Shown here: positions 39,201-53,134 of the stretch, piece by piece
Numbering within the stretch: the stretch's first letter is position 1
Layout of the letters: the number at the start of each line of letters is the position of its first letter
DNA from: Albula goreensis
Taxonomy: Eukaryota; Chordata; Actinopteri; Albuliformes; Albulidae
Assembly (NCBI GenBank): GCA_022829145.1
Contig: CM040753.1
Coordinates: 9,023,384-9,087,383 of the forward strand
Direction: 5' to 3'
DNA length: 64,000 bases
Notes under the pieces: model-generated
What the model saw: the letters and a program-made list of their open reading frames with translations, nothing else
Database searches by the model: none
Told to the model about the DNA's origin: nothing
Translations under genes and position numbers: made by a program

Positions 39201-40049
39201 AATGGAGGGACTGGATACGGCCTACTGCTACTGATGGATATGGTGACATGAGAAACTCTGGGCTTTGTTTCCAGAAACCCATTGACACATGACTCTATCA
39301 TATGTTGTTATATTTTAAAATTGCATAAATAATTTGACACCAGTAATAAATACCATAAACTGTGGGATTTTAACAGACCACTGATGAAAACCTCCTTTGC
39401 ACTATCATATTTCATTTTATATAATTTTAATCTGAGTAACTGTTAAAGAGCAGCTGGGGAGTGCAGCAGAAGTGAACTGGACATATGCCATATTGGAATG
39501 AAAAAGCATCCCCACACAGGATAAGATTAATTGTGCCTTTAAATTTTTTATCAAAGCAACACAAAATTATTCCACTTAAAAGAGATTTATATTTAGAAAA
39601 GTCACATAATGAAGTCCATGTCTTAAAAATATTGAAGCTTCGGGTCTCAAGACAGTGTGTTGGAATGTTTCTTTGACCAGATTCTGGCCTCAGGCTTGGG
39701 TCAATCAAGAGTACATTCCTAACAAAAAACCCTTGTTGTCCTTACATATGGTCACTTTGGTTCAACTTTGGAGTGGAATATGTCTGCCATAATTTTTGAA
39801 TTCATAAGACAAACTGTGTGTCTTTTGTCATTGTCTGAGAGGCAAGATTGTGCTTTAAATTAAAATTGCAGCTTTTCAATAAAGTATACTTGTAAAAATG
39901 ACTTTTGCACATTTTCTTCATAATCGACAGTTTGGGATTATGAGGAACATAGCAACATATATCTGTGCACTTCTGAGCAGGTAAATGGTTAAAAGTGATT
40001 CTAAATATGTTGCTTGTCTTTCTTTGCAGTTTGAATGGAATCTTTAGTG
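36289..40049. other. intergenic, mostly featureless
   Basis: Poly-A adjoins the LTR. The rest is unique AT-rich DNA with one AGTATAAT repeat. A tRNA-like B-box (GGATTCAAGTCC) at about 38436 may be a relic of a SINE. Confidence 0.5.
38243..38290. repeat. AGTATAAT-type AT-rich repeat
   Basis: Imperfect repeats of AGTATAAT with shortened units. Confidence 0.85.
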
Positions 40050-40300
40050 TTAAATGCTGTTTTCTTATTTATCCAAGAAAAAAAGCTCAGCTTTGCCAAT
40101 GCAGGTGCTAAAAACAATTAGTAATTAATTGGAGCAAAGGAAAGGAGCATAATAAATAGCAGCCACCTGGACTAAGGGAATGCATTTGGGCAGATAATTA
40201 TCAATCATGCCAAGGTGTTTTGAACTACTAAGCAATGGCAATGCTCCATACTGACACAATTAATCCTATGCAGGCCATATTTTACCACACCTGGCTTTCA
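40050..40300. promoter_or_regulatory. candidate conserved non-coding element
   Basis: Dense homeodomain and forkhead-type cores: ACAATTAGTAATTAATTGGA, CATAATAAATAG, CAGATAATTATCAATCATG (PBX/MEIS-like) and CACAATTAATCC. The sequence is unique and non-coding. Confidence 0.38.
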
Positions 40301-42234
40301 TGCAATCAACAAAAATTAAATTTTTACATTTTATGGCTACATGAATACATTTAACAAATGCTATTGTATTGATTTAAAGGAGTTACATTTAACAAATTAT
40401 TTATTATTGCCATCCCACATTTTGCAACTTTTTCATATGAAATATGATAATGTTACTTTTCTTTGATGCAATCTAACAAAGATACATCCAGTCGCATGCA
40501 CTCAATGTTATCAGTCACTATAGCATACCCATTTGCTATATTTTGTAAACTTCCCAGCCAGGGACAGGTGTTTGATGTTATCCTTGGCTGTAAGGTTGGC
40601 CATGCACCTGGTACTTCCTTCCAAGCTGTGTAAATGTTTTCATTTTTATTCACTTATTTATTTTAGTCACTTTCTCAGTACAAGAATTTTATAATACCCC
40701 TTATATGCCCCCACCCTATCCAAAAAAGAATATTTATTCAACATACACAATTCCATAACTCAATGGTATGAAAAATAATAGTTGTACTGATAGTTGCACT
40801 GAATAACTATATTTAGGCTATTGATGAGTTAGTTATAAAATAGATAGCTTAATAACCGTTGCTCAGTATTACCAATAATAAATATAGCATCAAATCTGCT
40901 TTGTTGCTTAGTTATATGCTATTTTCACAGAGACATGAAGTCATTCAATGCAGTAATGTCATTCGAGTCTTTTGGCAGGGATGACTTGTTTCAAGTCCTT
41001 TCCATTATGCATACATATGAACACATGTATAATTATGTGCATGGTCAATCCAGGTCACACTCTTTCACATAATTGGTGCTTGTAGACTATTGCTCATTAC
41101 TCAGTAGTGTTAAAAGTGAATAGCCTTAAGATAAAAGCTGAAAATAACTATTTGTGCCCCATAAATAACACTTGCATTAAACATGTACTTAAATATAATA
41201 TGGGCATGGAAGGGGTCCTCCGGCAGAAAACCATTTTTGCTTTCAGGGATTAAATGTAATTTTCATATTTTTTACACCCATGCTCTTGACATCTGCAGCT
41301 ACACCTTCCAGTTCTGATGAACATCATGAACAAGACTCTGAAACAGAATTGGAATGAATTCCTTTTCTCATGCAATTTTGTTCAAGGTTGTTTTATTGTG
41401 TTGCATCATTCTGCACAATGCTCCCATTGAAACTGAATTATATGTTTTTGTATGTTTTTTCAGCATGAAATAACCCCATGCCTTTACGGGACAAAGTCGG
41501 TTGTTTGTTGCCTTGAAACATGAAATGTGCCAAATGCTTTATGACATGTTTGCAGTCAATATTTGATTAATTTAATCTAATTTATCAAAGTAATTATACA
41601 GCTACTGATATATTGTATACCAATTTAAAACCAATCAGCTGTAGACTAAAGTGTGTTCATTTGCCTTAAATATGCCTTTGGCTGCAAGAGGATACCAACA
41701 TTGTCACACCAGGTTGGGGCTTAAGTCCAGTTTCAAACTTTGTTCAGATAGGTTTGAAAGAAAAATATACATATATATCAGAACATATGTTTTAGTCACA
41801 GTGTTTTTTCATTCATTTGTAATTTGCATTAAGCTGTAAGAATTGTTGTGAAACAAACAACACTGAACATTTACTAGTGTAGTACAAGCATCTCCAGCCA
41901 AATATTTTCCTGTGAAGCTGACATCCTGTCAGATAATCAAATCCACAAAATAAGCTCAAATACTGTTTATTTTTTATTGTTTGCTTGAATATGACCCTTT
42001 CTCATGCATAACTAGCTATTCCGTGCACAAAACAACACAGCATGCTGTTGGTATGGCCAAGTGCAGAGAATGAACCTTCGCTGAGGACATGATCAGTCCA
42101 GTGATTTACCCCAATGCTTCGCTGCTCTGTGCTTGCACCCAGCCATTTCTCTTTAGGTACATGCTATGCAGTGTCTTTGCAAACAAATCATTATGGGATG
42201 AGTAGTTTATAAGTTTATAAACCCCCCCATAATG
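40301..42234. other. intergenic, nothing recognised
   Basis: AT-rich unique sequence without coding or repeat signals. Confidence 0.55.
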
Positions 42235-42430
42235 CCACTCCTTCTCCATCAACCAAAAGGGCTTTCATTATTCCGGTTATCATAACCTGAAAGACAGAAA
42301 ACACCGCTGGGCTCCGTAGTAATGCCGACAAAAATATTAATAAAGCATTTTCCAATAGTTTATTCTCTAATGAATACTCACCCATCAACATTTGTAATCA
42401 ATTTGCCCTGTTTTTCAACTTACCTTTACT
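42235..42430. promoter_or_regulatory. candidate conserved non-coding element
   Basis: A unique block with retained CpGs, GGTTATCATAACC (near palindrome), AATATTAATAAAGC, TCTAATGAATA and TGTAATCAATTTG sites. Confidence 0.3.
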
Positions 42431-44320
42431 CATTTAGAGCTCATGTTCCACCATATAATGGCAACAGTTCATTTCCATAACAGGAATTTACATAATAATT
42501 CAATTGTTCAGTTACACACAAAAACCAATGGATGAAATCTGATAAAATGAAAACTGGCATTGAATAAAACAATGCAAGTATGTACTGATGAATCAATAAG
42601 AAATAATGTGTGGAACTGGTGTAAGTGTAAGCATAAACAGTACAACAAAAGAGAGCATAAAATTCATGACACAAAATATATATTCCAATTCAAATACAGA
42701 TTTAACATTGATTTAAATTATTATAATTATTTGACACTCTGAAAACAAAATATGAAGAAGTAAGGGCAGAATAAATTTATATTTTTCAAAGTAGACTGCC
42801 TTGGGCTGTTTGAAAATTTTTGTAAATGAATCCATCTTTTTCTTAGGAAAAACCCTGGCTTTGGAATGCTGTAACTTCAGTGTAATTCCTGCGTAGCACT
42901 TGAAGAATTCAAAACATGGCAGAGGAGTGGCGCACTACCTCCACACTTTGGTCTGTTTCCACTGCAGAAATCTGCCATATTTCACCACCTAATAAGATAA
43001 GAGGTGTGATAGGTCCTTTGTACAGGACCACAATTACCTTCTGTGAATAAGTGTGCACAAACTAACCAGGCCAAAACACATTTAACCACGCAGGATTTGC
43101 TGGTGACCAGAGTTTATACCAGTAGCAGGTGTTTGCCTTGCACACAAATTTCACTTTTCTGGAAAGCAACATCATTAACAGTTCGAATGAATACTCAAAA
43201 ATCAGCATATGCCCATATCTAATAATGTTATCATTTAAAAAAACTGTATATGTTTTACCTTACAGTTTTCCTTACATTTATTAATATCCACTATAAATAC
43301 TGACTATAAATATTTCAACATATTTCACAGATTTATGTTATGTAACGTATTATGTTATTGTTATAAAGACATGCAATTTAAATAGTTATTACACAATTGC
43401 AATTTTAAAATGTTTGTTCTCTCCCACCTCTCCCAACACTAAATGTTGTTGATTGGCACACATGGGGATATTTAGAAACAAAGACATTCCAATGCTTGTC
43501 GTTTACCATCATTACCCACACAGTAAATACAAATCCTGGAATCATGTGGTGTGGACACTGAATCCAATTCTAATTCTAATTTAAACAGGTTAATGGACAT
43601 CCATACGAGACTAAAATGCACAAGCATGAGAAATATGTCACTTCACAAGTGTCTCTTGCAGAGAAATTCCTTGCTGGGTAAAAGTGGTTTGTGTTAGTTG
43701 CATTTGTTACCAGGTATCATCCGAGGCTATGCTTTGAAATCTGTTCAGTATAGCCACTATTTTCTCATGAAATGGTCAATAATTATTTATTTGATTTGGA
43801 TTTGGATTTGATTTACATTGGAAGAGATCAATTTTTGCTTTCCATTAATTATATATACAGTTACCCAGATATCTATTTTATATCATTATAAATATTTATA
43901 TTATTTTTTACATTATTTATTCAGCTGGATTTTGCTTATGTGCATTTTCTGCACAAATTGTGAGACCGAGAGACTTATGAGAAAAATACAATTGAGCACA
44001 GGTCTAGACTCCCTTAGTGGACTGCTTCGACCACAGTGACGCAGCTAAAAATTGACCACTTAACAATACTAAATATATTTATGCAGAGTCCATCATCCCT
44101 GTCTTTTTCCATGGATACATGTGCCTAAGTTCCGGAAAGGGTTGAACACATGTATTGTGGGGGAATTTTGAAACACCAAAGTGTAGTGACAGTCAAAAGT
44201 TGCCAAAAAGGACAGATAAGTCTACTTCACAAAATATCAGAAAATGTTTTAAAACCACAACCTGTATAAGACGGAGGGTTTCAAATGCATTGTTCCATGA
44301 CTTTCAGTTATGTGTACACA

Positions 44321-44324
<4 letters not shown>
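42431..44324. other. intergenic, nothing firm
   Basis: AT-rich. A more complex patch at about 42940-43020 and another near 43500 could be short regulatory elements. No gene. Confidence 0.5.

Positions 44325-44379
<55 letters not shown>
44325..44379. repeat. (AC)n, 55 bp
   Basis: Pure AC dinucleotide run. Confidence 0.97.
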
Positions 44380-44382
<3 letters not shown>

Positions 44383-44740
44383 CTGCTCATTTTTATTTAT
44401 TTCTGATAGCCTTCAGGCACGTTTTTGTTCCAATCCCATACAACTCAACACTGCCACTTTCATAAAGAGCTCTCGCATACATTTACATAAAGAGAAAAGT
44501 GACAGAGCCAATCTGGCTAAACATTGACCAGCTTTCAACTTATGACATATGAGACAAATGACAGCTCCTCAAATGTACCATGCAAGACTTTCTTTTTCCC
44601 TCTTCAAATTTGCAGCTGCTCATTATGGAGTATCTACTGAAGGAGTCCCTTTATTTGCATTATGGGAAACTGTGTCCAAGATGGCAGCTAATCTGCCAGG
44701 AAAAAAAAAGAGCTGATTATATATTGTAGCCTAACTGCCA

Positions 44741-44758
44741 CCCCCCCCCCCCCCCCCC
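44741..44758. repeat. poly-C, 18 bases
   Basis: Uninterrupted C run on the plus strand, about 130 bases before the long TG tract. Confidence 0.95.
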
Positions 44759-44889
44759 ATGTCTGTCTAGCTTAACAAATGACTTTACTGACACCTGTTT
44801 GGGGGAGACAAAGTAGTGGAAGATTTGGGCTTGATCTATAGCTTTGGACATACCAAAAACAAAAATATTTATATATCTGTGTCTCTGGG

Positions 44890-46051
<1,162 letters not shown>

Positions 46052-46093
<42 letters not shown>
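46052..46093. repeat. (CA)21
   Basis: Pure CA dinucleotide run. Confidence 0.97.
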
Positions 46094-46095
<2 letters not shown>

Positions 46096-46297
46096 GTTTC
46101 CCAGTACCTACACATCTGAGCAGGAAGCGAAGGTGTCGGAGGAGGCGAATGTCTTTGTAGTTTGGCTATAGAAGAAAAGGTACACCGAAAGCCATGAATG
46201 TGATTTCCTCCACAGAATGACTTTTAAATGGTAAGTTTAGATGAGCTCACAATTCGTCTCTGCTCTGCTCGGGGTTATCAAAGCTTTTCATAAGGAT

Positions 46298-46325
46298 CCC
46301 CCCCCTCCCCCTCCCCCTCCCCCCC
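46298..46325. repeat. C-rich tract, G-quadruplex candidate on minus strand
   Basis: Runs of seven, five, five and seven C separated by single T on the plus strand give four G runs with 1-base loops on the minus strand, a classic stable quadruplex pattern. It lies about 400 bases from the hexamer array. Confidence 0.9.
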
Positions 46326-46721
46326 ACTGAGTTTCACAAATACATTCTGGGTAAGCAGGAACGTGCCACAAAAGACAAAGGTGAAGTCTATATTTTCTGA
46401 ATCTACCGGAGAGATTATATACCATACGAATACTGACTCTGAAACAGTTTAATAATTGACACCTTGAACTTAGGCTTAGACATACAAGAGACGTCTAACT
46501 GTCAGAAATTCTACATTATGGTGTTATTCTTAGCTTATTTTCAATTATTACCTTTTCTATAAAATATGTGTTTCAATTCAAAGGAAACATTTTCAGTCAA
46601 ACAAATCATTTTCTTGTCATTCTTGTCACTAAGCCACTGGGCTGGCATCTTGAGTAAAACACTAATCTGCCTATTCTTCTTCTTAGGCACCATACATGCG
46701 GTAACACAAAGACACCCATAC

Positions 46722-47000
46722 CCCTACCCCTACCCCTACCCATACCCATACCCATACCCCTACCCCTACCCCTACCCCTACCCATACCCATACCCATACC
46801 CATACCCCTACCCTTACCCTTACCCATACCCATACCCATACCCACACCCATACCCATACCCCTACCCATACCCCTACCCTTACCCATACCCATACCCATA
46901 CCCCACCCATACCCATACCCCTACCCATACCCCTACCCCCATACCCATACCCATACCCCACCCCATACCCATACCCCTACCCATACCCCTACCCTACCCC

Positions 47001-47071
<71 letters not shown>

Positions 47072-47190
47072 CACCCATACCCATACCCCTACCCATACCC
47101 CTACCCTTACCCATACCCATACCCATACCCATACCCCTACCCATACCCATACCCATACCCATACCCCTACCCATACCCATACCCATACCC

Positions 47191-47248
<58 letters not shown>

Positions 47249-47291
47249 CACCCATACCCATACCCCTACCCATACCCACACCCATACCCAC

Positions 47292-47338
<47 letters not shown>

Positions 47339-47404
47339 CACCCATACCCATACCCCTACCCATACCCCTACCCTTACCCTTACCCATACCCATACCCATA
47401 CCCC

Positions 47405-47457
<53 letters not shown>

Positions 47458-47757
47458 CTACCCATACCCCTACCCTTACCCTTACCCATACCCATACCCA
47501 TACCCCTACCCATACCCATACCCATACCCACACCCCTACCCATACCCATACCCATACCCACACCCCTACCCTTACCCTTACCCATACCCACACCCCTACC
47601 CATACCCATACCCATACCCATACCCACACCCCTACCCTTACCCTTACCCATACCCACACCCCTACCCATACCCATACCCATACCCCTACCCATACCCCTA
47701 CCCCTACCCATACCCATACCCATACCCATACCCTACCCATACCCCTACCCCTACCCC

Positions 47758-47792
<35 letters not shown>

Positions 47793-47829
47793 CTACCCAT
47801 ACCCCTACCCACACCCATACCCATACCCC

Positions 47830-47895
<66 letters not shown>

Positions 47896-47896
47896 C

Positions 47897-47930
<34 letters not shown>

Positions 47931-47960
47931 CCATACCCCTACCCCTACCCCTACCCCTAC

Positions 47961-47962
<2 letters not shown>
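46722..47962. repeat. TACCC-type hexanucleotide satellite array, about 1.24 kb
   Basis: The plus strand is built almost wholly of 6-base units TACCCA, TACCCC, TACCCT and CACCCA, roughly 200 copies, with a few one-base slips (for example near 46894, 46935 and 47185). Unit variants form blocks that recur as higher-order repeats: a block containing one C-type, two T-type and then A-type and CACCCA units repeats with a 66-base period at 47561 and 47627. The minus strand is runs of GGG with 3-base spacers, a strong G-quadruplex pattern. The canonical vertebrate telomere unit TAACCC was not seen. Long open frames through it (Pro-Tyr, Thr-His, Gly-Met repeats) are an effect of the 6-base period, not genes. 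Confidence 0.97.

Positions 47963-47992
<30 letters not shown>
47963..47992. repeat. (CA)15 adjoining the hexamer array
   Basis: A perfect CA dinucleotide run begins directly where the TACCC array ends. CACCCA units inside the array are intermediate between the two, suggesting one grew from the other. Confidence 0.95.
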
Positions 47993-47994
<2 letters not shown>

Positions 47995-49999
47995 GGCTCA
48001 CAGTTAGTTCTCAGGTTGTAAGTAGTTGTAGTTCTTCCTTGTGTGCCCCCACACAACCCAAAATGCTATTTTTAAAGCACTTGCACATCAGCTATGCCCC
48101 AGTACTAAACATGCTCAGTGACCTCCAACAGCAGGGTCAACGAACCTTAATGCACCAACTAACTTCATTTCAACTGCAAACTCAAGCAAGTTTAGGAACA
48201 AGAAATACTTCCAAAGACTCATGGTTTTTCATTTGTATGGGTATGTATACAAATTCATACATGCACACATGCACACACACAGACACACACATTATATACA
48301 TTTATAATGTTACGTGCGCACAAACACACACACGCACACAAACATACACACACACACATATATATATATGTACAATGTTTATTTATGAAATCAGCTGCTG
48401 CATATTTATAATACTGTGATGAACGTTTGGATGCACATCACCAGAGATGGAGAGAAAGAAACGATGAGGCACTGTTGATATAATAGGATACAATAGATAT
48501 AACTTGTATCTTATGATAAATACGATGCTTACAGGATCGTATTTATCATAAACTGTCAACTGAAAACCAAACAGTTAAAATATTACATTTTATATACACT
48601 TCCGCCTGTTATGCTGTGAATAAAAGCAGTCATTCGCTGACATGGAAAACATAGATTTAGTATCTAATTACAAAAAATGGGGGAAAACTTTCCTTTCGTG
48701 GTTCAATGCACAATATTAATGAGGTCAATGATTATGTTAATTGGAAATAAGCTTCCCTCAACATATTTTAATTAGTTTGTTGTATTCAAATGTGACACGA
48801 AACGTGTGAAAGATAACTTTATACATTGCATAATAATTAAGCGTTACTACAAACACCGTGCAAGCGTTTATCATTCAGCCAACCGTTTCACAATCAGAAT
48901 GAATATGCTAGCAAATACAATGTTTCCTCGTGTAACATGTTTTCAAGGATATTTTCGAGTACACAATTATTTTTAAAACGAAGAGTAATTACATCTTAAT
49001 AGTCCATGTATTAGGCTATTCTTTTTGTTTACTGAGACTGTTAGAAGCAGATACACGTCGATATTATATAAGCCATCTGAGAAGTCACTTTAATAGGTAG
49101 AGTATAAGTAATACAACATTCAAGTGTCGGGGCCTTCAGTTATTCATATTTACTCCCTTTTTTATTTGTGAATGGATGCATTTTCTTTGTAAACAGCTAT
49201 AACATACGTGCTGGACCTCTGAATAAATACTTTCTATAACAACAAATGGCCTAATTGGCTGTGAAATAAAAATGTATGACTACCATATGCATTGTATCTG
49301 CCCTGTAATGTCCATTAATAGAAGATAAATATACAAGGTATTATCCGAATGCTCTCAGCAAATGCTTCACTACTAGATATTATCATTTATTATTCTGATG
49401 AGCTGCAATTAAAAGAACAGATGTCTGCAAGCTGCTTTATCCCTTGACATGTAAATAAACTAGTACAAAACTTAATACATTGAATCCGGTAAGCCTATAT
49501 TGGTTACCGTTTTTTTTTCATTCATGGCATGGGCTATTCCTAAAGACCACAACGCATCAAAACAATTGAGATCGTGTGTGTGTGTGTGTGTGGGGGGTGC
49601 GATGGGGTGCGTGCTTGTGTGTGTGTTTTTTAAATTGAAATTACACGTGACAAGTCAATTTGCCTAATATCTTGGAAAGAAAATCTGTATTTACATTTAA
49701 TGAATAATGTGTGGGCTTAAGGTTTGATTTGGGTTTACAAACCGCCACGTTTCACCACTTCAAAAGCTACATTTTTATTACAATTGTTTTTTTTTTTTTT
49801 TGTACCACGGGGACATAACGGTGACATAGTGACAATGTCCTAGTGAGAAGTTTATCCGGTCGCAAACAACTAATTGGTATGACCCCATTTAGCAACACGT
49901 CAAGTGAACCCGGCTGCACAGACAGTGTCAGCACCTCCACAAATCTCTCTCTGCGCTACACTTAATAGCTTGTCAGAGTGTCCGCAGCGAGTAAGGTCA
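47993..49999. other. intergenic, one hairpin
   Basis: AT-rich sequence holding the 16-bp inverted repeat at 48511 and a short TG run at about 49575-49592. No gene. Confidence 0.55.
48511..48551. repeat. perfect inverted repeat, 16-bp arms, 9-bp loop
   Basis: The left arm 48511-48526 (TTATGATAAATACGAT) is the exact reverse complement of the right arm 48536-48551, around the loop GCTTACAGG. No transposon terminal features or coding frame are evident nearby. Confidence 0.95.
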
Positions 50000-50140
50000 T
50001 AGAAAGTCCTCGCATTCGACGACTGATCAATTTATAGGAGATGTCTATGCACATCCGAGAATGTGGAATGCAGAGTATTAGCAGATGTAGCTCACCTTTT
50101 ACTCAATCCAGCTGATTAAAATCGTCGTGGTTCCAAGTTA
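50000..50140. promoter_or_regulatory. candidate conserved non-coding element
   Basis: A CpG-retaining unique block with ACTGATCAATTTATAGG, TCCAGCTGATTAAAATCG and TATGCACAT sites. It is about 6 kb beyond the zic1 stop codon. Confidence 0.3.
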
Positions 50141-50348
50141 TCTGACACATGCTGTACAAAACCTACGGCCATTAGTGATACAAATGTATAAAAAAAAAAC
50201 AATTTGAAAACGTCGGATGGTTTCCAAATATGTATATTCTATCTCTGAATACAGTTTTGCTAACTCAACAAAGACAGTTAATATTTATTGGGGAGGCTGA
50301 AGGGAGAAGGGAGGTACTGTTGGTAGCTACTGACGTATCGCACATGGA

Positions 50349-50350
50349 AT

Positions 50351-50397
<47 letters not shown>

Positions 50398-50399
50398 TT
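50349..50399. repeat. (ATTT)n tetranucleotide tract, 51 bp
   Basis: Pure ATTT repeat of almost 13 copies. It reads as Ile-Tyr-Leu-Phe repeats in one frame, which is not a gene. Confidence 0.97.
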
Positions 50400-52425
50400 C
50401 CGTTCACTTGATCATGAAAACCATCTTGTCAAATTGTTGGTATTGCCTAAACTACAAGTAACCTTGCACTAAAAATGGCATACAGTTCTACCCAATAACC
50501 CGCTTAAATTTATGGATAACATTACATTTGATAAAAATTCATTGACCAGGTTAAGAAAATGCATGCTTGAGGACTTTAAAATATATCGGTGAAAATATTT
50601 CATCATCAAACATCTAATAACGTCTGACATACTGAGGTATTCACACGACTGACGGGTCCACAGAATCTCAGCAGAATTCACCAGAGTATGATTACATGTA
50701 AAGCAAACTGTCAGTTTGCAATTCCATTAACAAAGCAAAGATTGACCGGCGTCGTCTGCTGGATTCTCAAAAGTCATCATTTATCAACAAACAAAAGATT
50801 GACTTCTAAAGGGCTTTGGCGCGTTCACGTCAGTTACTGTAGCGCGCGTCTTGTTGAAGTCGTTGATGTTTCAGCAGTGCAGTTCGGCTAGGCTATCAGG
50901 CTCAGCTTCATCCCCGACAGCACACCCCTACCAGGCAGTTTCGAAGTCAGCCAAAGGTCAAGTATATATATGACAGAAAGGCAGGAAAATGCCAGCTACC
51001 TTTATATTCGGGGAGAACAGAAACAAGTCCATCTCAGATCAACGGCTTTACAGAAACCTTTAAGTTCACTGAAGAGTTCCATGCACTTCTGTTACTGACA
51101 AGACAGAGTAAAAGGTCGTGTCCGTTGAAAACTTTGTGCAAAGCCTCTGAAATGACACGCAATATGGTTAAATATAGGAAAAGATACGAGTGTGACAAAG
51201 CTTCATCACTTTTGGAGTCTTAGTTTAAATGTGAAAAAAAAAAATATTCAATCAACGACTTTTTCTCCAATAAGCAAAGCGAATGGAGGCAAATAAAGCT
51301 GCTGGGTAAGAATCGGATGGTTATTAACATGTCCGGAGATAATTAACACCACAGCTTATTCATTTGGATCCCCTAAACCAAGGACCATGTCGAAATTGCA
51401 TGTCTTACAATTAATTTTTCATTCTGTCGCATATATCCAATTCCTAAGATCGATATTAAGAAAATAATATGGAACTTCACACCAACAACAACAAACTCAG
51501 CGATGCTTCAAGATGGCATAGTGTTTGCAACATGTGTTCTCACGTCCGACAGATTTAGACTTCAAACTTCAGTGAACAGACTTCAGGTTCTTCATTAAAT
51601 TGTCTAAGGAAAACGCGAAAGACTATATTACTTCTTATATCGTACTGCATGTCTACATTTAGCAAGCCTCGGGCTATTATCACGCTTCTCCCCTTAGTGA
51701 CGAAAATAGAATGATGGCTAATATCAATTTTCAGAGTAAAGGTTTCTCTTGTTAATTTAGCTAGCATTGCGCATAACAGACACGAGGATCAAGGAACGGG
51801 CAGACGTAGCCTCTCAATTCATCATAGGGCATATTACAGCTTTCGATCCGAGTTTCGAGTTACACTGTACTGTCACTGCCAAATACTCGGGTCAACACAT
51901 GTCAACTGTGTCATAAAATGTTTAATTCTATTCTCTTATTATTTGTTTCCAGTAAATTGTGGAGAATATTGTTTCGAAGCATAACGTTCTGTGTCAAGTA
52001 TTATATTTTGATTGATACGTATTCATCACAAGGTGCGTAGTCCCTATTTCACGACCAGACCCATTTTCTGTAAGATTTTCGGATAGATACTACAACAAAA
52101 ACACATGAAATATTACATAACTATTTCCCATTGAATAGGATAATCACACAGTTTATTAAAAATGTACAAGCTTGTAAGCAAAATAATAGGCCTATAACAA
52201 ATTTTCGGTCCAGATACATACACGTTACTCAAAAATTTGATGTTTACGTGCCCTTAATCCCATGCATACATAACTACATAAAACTGTCCATTGGTCTTCT
52301 TCTGTAACAATTCAATAAACTGGTTCTTATATTTGTCAGTGAGGCTCGATATAATATAAAAGTGGAATTATAATTATTGAAAAGGTTCAAACTTTGTGTT
52401 TCATTTCCTTGCAAAAGAAAGCATT

Positions 52426-52538
52426 CATACATACATACATACATACATACATGCATACTAATATATCTTATACATATCAATATATCATATATTATTATTA
52501 TTGTTGTTGTTGTTGTTGTTGTTGTTGTCGTCGTCGTC
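52426..52538. repeat. compound (CATA)n ... (ATT)n(GTT)n(GTC)n microsatellite
   Basis: A CATA tract at 52426-52458 is followed after about 30 bases by triplets that shift stepwise from ATT to GTT to GTC (52491-52538). Confidence 0.94.
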
Positions 52539-52715
52539 AATGCGTATTATCATTGAAAAAATGCATCGGTAAGCGCATTCTCTCTTCTTTCATACCTTTA
52601 TACAAGGCAACCACGAGAGTGAGAGTATACTTTCCTTTTTCACAGTGTGTATCACACATTTCCATTAAAAAAAGAAATAATGAAAACAGCAACAAACACA
52701 GCAACATGAACTAAC

Positions 52716-52771
52716 ACTACTACTACTCTTCCTCTTCCTCCTCCTCCTACTACTACTTCTACTACAACCAC

Positions 52772-52802
<31 letters not shown>
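52716..52802. repeat. mixed pyrimidine-rich triplets then (TAA)n
   Basis: CTA, CTT and CTC triplets in blocks followed by a pure TAA run. This is a second compound triplet tract within 200 bases of the previous one. Confidence 0.93.
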
Positions 52803-52803
<1 letters not shown>

Positions 52804-53134
52804 TTACTTTTTACGTATCTGTGCAAGGATTATGAAGTCGTCCATTTATTTTCTGCATTTCATTTGAATGCTGTAGGGGAGGACTATTAGGTTATTAATG
52901 GACAATTCTCAATTATAAATAGTTAATTTATTGATGCAGGGATAACGCTTATCCATCATATGCTAAAGAAAGGAAACCGTGACAATGGAGAATCAAGACA
53001 CATTAATGTGTTCTCAGCTGCTGGTTGCAGAGATCTGCATATATGACTGGCCTGGTTCACTCACAAGAATACACATATAATGGACAGAAGAGGTCTTTCA
53101 AATTTAACAGCTGAAAAGTTGGAGGAAAAGAAGT

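Larger units (their letters stand above)
50141..53134. other. intergenic close to zic1, compound microsatellites
   Basis: CpG retention is higher here than in the first 45 kb, as expected near a developmental gene. ATTT and triplet tracts are listed separately. No coding frame was supported. Confidence 0.5.

Noticed and set aside
46989-47926. Long minus-strand Gly-Met and Trp-Val repeat frames
   Set aside because: Same array read on the other strand; no start context or non-repetitive domain.
46722-47962. Interstitial telomere repeat
   Set aside because: The array lacks the canonical TAACCC unit; units are YACCCN with N mostly A, C or T, so it is telomere-like only in being G-rich on one strand.
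46566-48419. 617-residue open frame of Pro-Tyr and Thr-His repeats
   Set aside because: It runs through the hexamer array, whose 6-base period keeps frames open. Its unique ends match no known family and codon choice is set by the repeat.
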